A DNA stretch of 10,287 nt from CAYGZA01 sp964354135 (GTDB lineage: Bacteria; Planctomycetota; Planctomycetia; Pirellulales; Thermoguttaceae). A program made the position numbers and the translations under genes. Shown in pieces: positions 6,595-10,287 of this stretch. The notes beneath the pieces were generated by a model. That model saw only the letters and a program-made list of their open reading frames with translations, ran no database searches and had not been told where the DNA came from. The stretch lies in contig CAYGZA010000248.1 of NCBI GenBank assembly GCA_964354135.1, positions 1 through 10,287 of the forward strand. Direction: 5' to 3'. Positions within the stretch are counted from its first letter, which is position 1; every line of letters starts with the position of its first letter.

Positions 6595-6630
6595 AAAAAA
6601 CGACAGCACAGCCGCTGGGCGGCTGTGCTG
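6595..6630 (-). terminator. intrinsic terminator of the porin gene
   Basis: On the minus strand, 35 nt after the porin stop codon, CAGCACAGCCGC pairs perfectly with GCGGCTGTGCTG (arms 6619-6630 and 6604-6615). This gives a 12-bp stem with a 3-nt loop. Three bases later comes a run of six T (complement of 6595-6600). A strong GC stem followed by a T-tract is the standard Rho-independent form. It separates porin transcription from the ROK gene downstream. Confidence 0.9.
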
Positions 6631-6664
6631 CATTGTACCGAGGTTTTCGGTCGTCCGGCCGGGC

Positions 6665-8056
6665 TCAGAAGGTCGTGAGCACGTCCACGGCGAACGTGAA
6701 TTGATCCCGCTGGTTCCCGGCATCGAACGGGAACTGGCCCGCGAGGTTCCGGGTCCCATCGTACCAGTCCCACCGGACCTCCGGGCGAACGGTCCAGTTG
6801 GCGTGCGGGCGCCAGTTCAGTCCCAGGGTCAGGTCGTAGAAGTTCCCGGCGAACCCGGGCGCGCCGAGCCAGCCGCGGCCAGAGCCGATCCAGTTGCCGA
6901 CGCCGGCCACACGGGAGCCGTCGTCGTCGCGGAGCCACTCAAGCCGCAGGCCCGCCGACCAGCAGGGATTGAACGTATAGGTCAGCCAGCCCGCCACGCC
7001 GTACCACTCGGCATCCTCGCCTTGGGTCGCCCAAGAGCCGTTGTTTTCCACGCCGTAGTTGTGCTGCAAGGCAACCGACGCCTTCTCGCTCATCTGCTGC
7101 GTGAGGACCAACATGTAGGTGAAGCGGTTATTCACACCGGCCAGGTCCTGGGCGCCGGTGTCGACCATAAAGGACATGCCAGTCCGCTGATCGTCGCTCT
7201 TCCATTTCACACCGCCGAGGAAATCGAGATCGTCGTTTAAGTCCTCGAACATCATCCATCCCCGGTGGAATCCGCCCACCAACGTCAGGCGATCGTTCAC
7301 TTTGTAGTCGGCCTGCAGCCCGGTCACCAGCAGCGGATCGGAGTAGCCGGCCATCAGGTAGCTGTGCGAGTAGAAGAAATTGGCGACCGGCGGGATCACT
7401 TCGTAGGCGGTCATCGTCGCAAAGTGCCCCATCTTGACGGTGAGGTCGTTGACCGCCACCTCCATGTAGAACTGCGGGAGAATCAGGCCGTAGAAGTTCT
7501 GATTGCTGTTGATCTGGTCCTCCAGCCCGTAGTTCATGCCAAAGCGCCAGTCGGTGCCGTAGACCGCGTCGATCCGGCCGCCCAAATCCCAGCCGCAGCC
7601 GTCCGTCTTCGTGGGCCGCATGAAGTAGAGCCATGCCTGGTTCAGTTGCCATTCGCGGTCGCGGTCGTTCGTGGTGACCGTGCCATTGAAGCGGTCCGCG
7701 GGCTTCTGGGCGTTGAAGGTGATGCCCTGTTGGATCCAGCCGCCCATGTTGATGCCCGCCCGCTGGAACAAGGCAGGCTGCGGCAGCTTCCAGGGGGCAT
7801 CGCTGTCCTCGGCACCGGCCCCTTCGGAGACTTCGAGGGGCGCCGCGGGGGGGGCCGCTTCCGACGGTGTCGCGACAGGCCCCTTCTTGCCCGGCTCGGG
7901 AGCCACTGCGGCGAGGTTGCCTTCGTACTCGAAGCCCGTGCTGCGGACCGACTGGGGCTGGATGAGCGGCGGCTCCAAGCCCGTCTGCCCGTGGACGGTC
8001 CCGACTAGGAAGACCCCAAGAAACGCAATTCCGATCGCCCACCCTGCAATTCTCAT
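6665..8056 (-). CDS. BBP2/OmpL-like outer-membrane beta-barrel porin (463 aa)
   Basis: The N-terminus is a signal peptide (RIAGWAIGIAFLGVFLVG, then VHG-Q near residue 23). A linker of about 70 residues rich in Pro, Ala and Glu follows (residues 25-95). The barrel begins with INMGGWIQQGITFN (102-115), the characteristic opening of planctomycete BBP2 porins. Next come WQLNQAWLYFMRP and alternating aromatic beta strands such as FGMNYGLEDQINSN, MEVAVNDLTVKMGHF and ADYKVNDRLTLVGGFHRG. The last residue is Phe (FTFAVDVLTTF), as expected for BAM-assembled barrels. The likely role is a diffusion channel in the outer membrane; the solute is unknown. The ATG at 8056 has GGAG at 9-nt spacing. An alternative in-frame ATG at 8071 lacks one and would add five residues before the signal. 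It ends at a strong terminator and is divergent from the beta-helix gene. Confidence 0.9.
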   Translation of the reverse strand: MRIAGWAIGIAFLGVFLVGTVHGQTGLEPPLIQPQSVRSTGFEYEGNLAAVAPEPGKKGPVATPSEAAPPAAPLEVSEGAGAEDSDAPWKLPQPALFQRAGINMGGWIQQGITFNAQKPADRFNGTVTTNDRDREWQLNQAWLYFMRPTKTDGCGWDLGGRIDAVYGTDWRFGMNYGLEDQINSNQNFYGLILPQFYMEVAVNDLTVKMGHFATMTAYEVIPPVANFFYSHSYLMAGYSDPLLVTGLQADYKVNDRLTLVGGFHRGWMMFEDLNDDLDFLGGVKWKSDDQRTGMSFMVDTGAQDLAGVNNRFTYMLVLTQQMSEKASVALQHNYGVENNGSWATQGEDAEWYGVAGWLTYTFNPCWSAGLRLEWLRDDDGSRVAGVGNWIGSGRGWLGAPGFAGNFYDLTLGLNWRPHANWTVRPEVRWDWYDGTRNLAGQFPFDAGNQRDQFTFAVDVLTTF

Positions 8057-8626
8057 CGCTCCATACTCCATCCATTGATAGCCCGGGGCCGGGCAGCGAT
8101 TGACCGCGCCTCGCGGGCGGTGAAGAAGAACAGATCCAGGCCCGACACAGTCCGTGCGTCCTATTCGGACGACCGGCTCCCGCGACGGTTCATCCCTCAG
8201 AGCTATCGGAATTCGGCTTAATCCAATTGATCCGGCCAGGCACAAAACACCAGGCAGACACCTGCCTGCAGGGGGTGCTTCGTTGCGTGGTAGAGCCTGC
8301 GCAAGATATACCACCCGCCAACTGAACTTCCCTCCGAATGTGCCCCCCCAAGCTACGCCGAATGTGCCGATTATCGAAACCATGCCGGATAGGTTGACCG
8401 CAAGGAAAGCGCCGACTTTGCCGGGCATTTCAAGGGGTAGATAGGGGTCACCGACAGGGGGAGTTCCTGGCAAGCCCCGGGCAATCGTGGTGGCGGCCGC
8501 CCGTTGCCGGCAACCAGCGGAATGAAGCTCCCGGCCCCGGGAAGCTGGGACCGCACCGCAGGATCGGGTAGACTACCGGCACCTTCCGTCCATCCTACCC
8601 GTTCCACACCTTGGAAAGGACCTGCC
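8057..8626. promoter_or_regulatory. 570-bp divergent intergenic region (porin / beta-helix gene)
   Basis: No convincing gene was found here. Frames open on both strands lack start signals and family resemblance. The middle part (about 8180-8400) is less GC-rich than its surroundings. Visible structure includes a hairpin CAGGCAG-ACAC-CTGCCTG (8251-8268), the direct repeat CCGAATGTGCC (8334-8344 and 8358-8368), and the palindrome GTTGCCGGCAAC (8503-8514). Promoters for both flanking genes must lie here or read through from outside. I could not pick a reliable -35/-10 pair. Confidence 0.5.
8334..8368. repeat. tandem 11-bp direct repeat, 24-bp period, possible operator
   Basis: CCGAATGTGCC occurs at 8334-8344 and again at 8358-8368, exactly conserved, start to start 24 bp. 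Spacing near two helical turns in a divergent control region could suit cooperative binding of a regulator. No regulator gene is in the window. Confidence 0.35.
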
Positions 8627-10287
8627 ATGCCACGCCTTCTCTCTACCGTCTGCCTGCTGGGGACCATGACCGCAGCCTGCTTCCCGGCGCGGGCCGCGGG
8701 AACGGCCGCGGACTTCTACGTCGCCCCGGATGGAAACGACCGTTGGCCGGGACGCCTGGATCGCCCAAACGCCGACCGCACCGACGGTCCCGTGGCCACG
8801 ATTGCCCGGGCCCAGCAGATCGTACGCGAACTCAGGGCCAAGGAGCCGGACCGGCAGAGGCCGACCGTCGTGGCGATCCGCGGCGGCACGTACTTCCTGG
8901 AGAAGCCGATCGTCTTCGAGCCGGCCGACTCGGGGACGCCGGCCGCCCCGGTGATTTACCAGGCCTACGGCGACGAGCGGCCGATCCTCAGCGGCGGGGT
9001 CCGCATCACCGGTTGGCAGCCGGCCGCGGAAGGCCGCTGGCAGGTCGCGCTGGAGGACGTGAAGGCCGGCAAGTGGTCGTTCGCCCAGTTGTTTGTGAAC
9101 GATCAGCGGCGTTTCCGCCCCCGGCTTCCCAAACGGGGCTACTACGCGATCTCGCAGAAGGTTGACCCGTCGCCCAAAACGGGCGGCAAGGGGGCCGACC
9201 GTTTCGGCTTCTCCGGCGATCAGTTGCGGACCGATTGGGCCAATCCGGGCGACGTGGAGGTGATAGCGTTCCACGAGTGGGCCATCTCGCGGATGCGGAT
9301 CGAGGCCATCGACGCGCAGAAGCGGATCGTCACGTTCACCGGGCAGACCCGGACGCCCGACGGATGGGGCGCGTTCCACCAGGGGCACCGTTTCCTTGTG
9401 GAGAACGTCCGCGAGGCCCTGGGCGAGCCGGGGCAATGGTACTTGGACCGCGCGGCCGGCCGGCTGACTTACGTGCCGCTCCCCGGCGAGAAGCCGGACC
9501 AGGCGGTGGTGATCGCCCCGCGGCTGGAGCAGGTGCTCGCCTTCTTCGGCGACGTGAAGGGCAGGAAGTGGGTCCACGACATCCACCTGCGGGGACTCAC
9601 CTTCGCGCATAGCAATTGGGTGCTCCCGCCCCGCGGCCAGGTGTTTCCCCAGGCGGAAATCGGCCTGAATTCGGCGATTGCGGCGGTCGGCGCCCGGCGG
9701 ATTACGCTGGACGGCTGCGCCGTGCGGCACACGGGCAACTACGCGATGGCCTTCGGCGTAGGCTGCCGCGAGAACCGCGTCGAGAACTGCGAGATGGTGG
9801 ACCTCGGCGGCGGCGGCGTGAAAATCGGCCACGCCGGCTCCGGCCTGTGGGACGACGTCGGGCATGTGCCGGCCGATCCCGAGGAGATCGTCTCCCATCA
9901 CACGGTCCGCAACTGCCGCATCGCGTACGTCGGGCGGCTTCACCCGGCGGCCGTGGGGGTTTGGATCGGTCACTCCCCGAACAACGCCATTCTGCACAAC
10001 GATATCTTCGACCTCTACTACACCGCCGTCTCCGTGGGCTGGATCTGGGGTTACAGCCCCAGCCTGGCCCGCGACAACGACGTCGGCTTCAACCACATGC
10101 ACACGATCGGCCAGGGCGTGCTGTCGGACATGGCGGGCGTGTACACGCTGGGCACCTCGCCCGGCACGCGCGTCCACGACAACCGCGTTCACGACGTCCA
10201 GTCGTTCGACTACGGCGGCTGGGGCCTCTACACCGACGAGGGCAGCACCGGCATCGTCATGGAGGACAACCTCGTCTACCGCACGCG
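8627..10287 (+). CDS. secreted right-handed beta-helix protein, GH141/DUF1565-like (partial, runs off the right edge)
   Basis: The ATG has AAGGA (8616-8620) at 6-nt spacing and opens a signal peptide (PRLLSTVCLLGTMTAACFPARA, cleavage near residue 23). The 553 codons present contain no stop and no end. Residues 29-63 carry FYVAPDGNDRWPG...GPVATIARA, the N-terminal motif of DUF1565/beta-helix enzymes. Residues 82-130 (VAIRGGTYFLEKPIVFEP, ADSG, ILSGGVRITGW) and 153-169 (FAQLFVNDQRRFRPRLP) follow the pattern of GH141-like proteins. Helix coils continue with RITLDGCAVRHTGNYAM, NRVENCEMVDLGGGGVKIG and AILHNDIFDLYYTAVSVG. Acidic residues in SDMAGVY (D501) and GWGLYTDEGS (D537, E538) are candidate active-site positions by inference. 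The GH141 family includes fucosidase and xylanase members acting on complex plant glycans; a lyase or binding role is also possible. The full protein is probably 600-750 residues. Confidence 0.85.
   Translation, partial: MPRLLSTVCLLGTMTAACFPARAAGTAADFYVAPDGNDRWPGRLDRPNADRTDGPVATIARAQQIVRELRAKEPDRQRPTVVAIRGGTYFLEKPIVFEPADSGTPAAPVIYQAYGDERPILSGGVRITGWQPAAEGRWQVALEDVKAGKWSFAQLFVNDQRRFRPRLPKRGYYAISQKVDPSPKTGGKGADRFGFSGDQLRTDWANPGDVEVIAFHEWAISRMRIEAIDAQKRIVTFTGQTRTPDGWGAFHQGHRFLVENVREALGEPGQWYLDRAAGRLTYVPLPGEKPDQAVVIAPRLEQVLAFFGDVKGRKWVHDIHLRGLTFAHSNWVLPPRGQVFPQAEIGLNSAIAAVGARRITLDGCAVRHTGNYAMAFGVGCRENRVENCEMVDLGGGGVKIGHAGSGLWDDVGHVPADPEEIVSHHTVRNCRIAYVGRLHPAAVGVWIGHSPNNAILHNDIFDLYYTAVSVGWIWGYSPSLARDNDVGFNHMHTIGQGVLSDMAGVYTLGTSPGTRVHDNRVHDVQSFDYGGWGLYTDEGSTGIVMEDNLVYRT

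Noticed and set aside
6457..6704. Short + strand proteins translated across the palindromic repeat
   Set aside because: They read through the dispersed repeat and the porin terminator, and the wording is typical of spurious translations of that repeat.
8154..8444. 96-codon + strand frame in the divergent intergenic region
   Set aside because: There is no ribosome binding site, no hydrophobic or domain pattern, and its C-terminal part simply translates the direct repeat.
8057..8473. In-frame upstream extension of the porin gene by 139 codons
   Set aside because: It would bury the clear signal peptide at residue 1 of the 8056 start, and it lacks family resemblance.
8573..10192. 539-codon open frame on the minus strand
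   Set aside because: It is antisense to the beta-helix gene, whose + strand translation has a signal peptide, a ribosome binding site and family motifs.

Overview
The window is high-GC DNA, most likely from the chromosome of a Planctomycetota (or closely related PVC-group) bacterium, probably a metagenome-derived contig. Several things point that way: a BBP2/OmpL-like outer-membrane porin with the GWIQQG start of its barrel, a PQQ-like beta-propeller protein ending in a GGCTCNY motif, a very large secreted DUF5107-TPR protein, and a large secreted beta-helix protein of the GH141/DUF1565 type. No rRNA, tRNA, CRISPR array, phage gene or intact transposase was seen.

Layout. (1) 1-738: the C-terminal part of a PQQ-type beta-propeller protein on the + strand. 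Its reading frame is cut by a stop inside a perfect 10-bp hairpin at 24-46. (2) 739-924: a 72-bp inverted-repeat element (742-813), a second hairpin, and a possible promoter. (3) 925-1185: a small two-helix membrane protein on the + strand. (4) 1275-4664, minus strand: a 1129-aa secreted DUF5107 + TPR protein with a good ribosome binding site. (5) 4665-4948: an intergenic stretch that may hold a frameshifted transposase remnant on the + strand. (6) 4949-6334, minus strand: a ROK-family sugar-kinase-like domain fused in one frame to a complete Mth938/NDUFAF3-type domain. A predicted three-way-junction RNA structure lies in its leader (6363-6430). (7) 6335-6664: also holds a dispersed planctomycete-type palindromic repeat (6529-6585) and a textbook intrinsic terminator (6595-6630). 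(8) 6665-8056, minus strand: the BBP2-type porin. (9) 8057-8626: a 570-bp divergent intergenic region with a short direct repeat and a palindrome. (10) 8627 to the window end, + strand: the secreted GH141-like beta-helix protein, open at the right edge.

How the genes may work together: the theme is carbohydrate handling. A secreted polysaccharide-acting beta-helix protein, an outer-membrane porin, a large exported DUF5107/TPR protein that may bind glycans, and a cytoplasmic ROK kinase could together release, import and phosphorylate a sugar. Only proximity supports this. The porin and the beta-helix gene share a divergent control region. The ROK and DUF5107 genes run the same way 284 bp apart and may be co-transcribed. 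The porin is separated from them by its terminator. The observations most worth following up are the ROK-Mth938 fusion and the structured leader directly in front of it.
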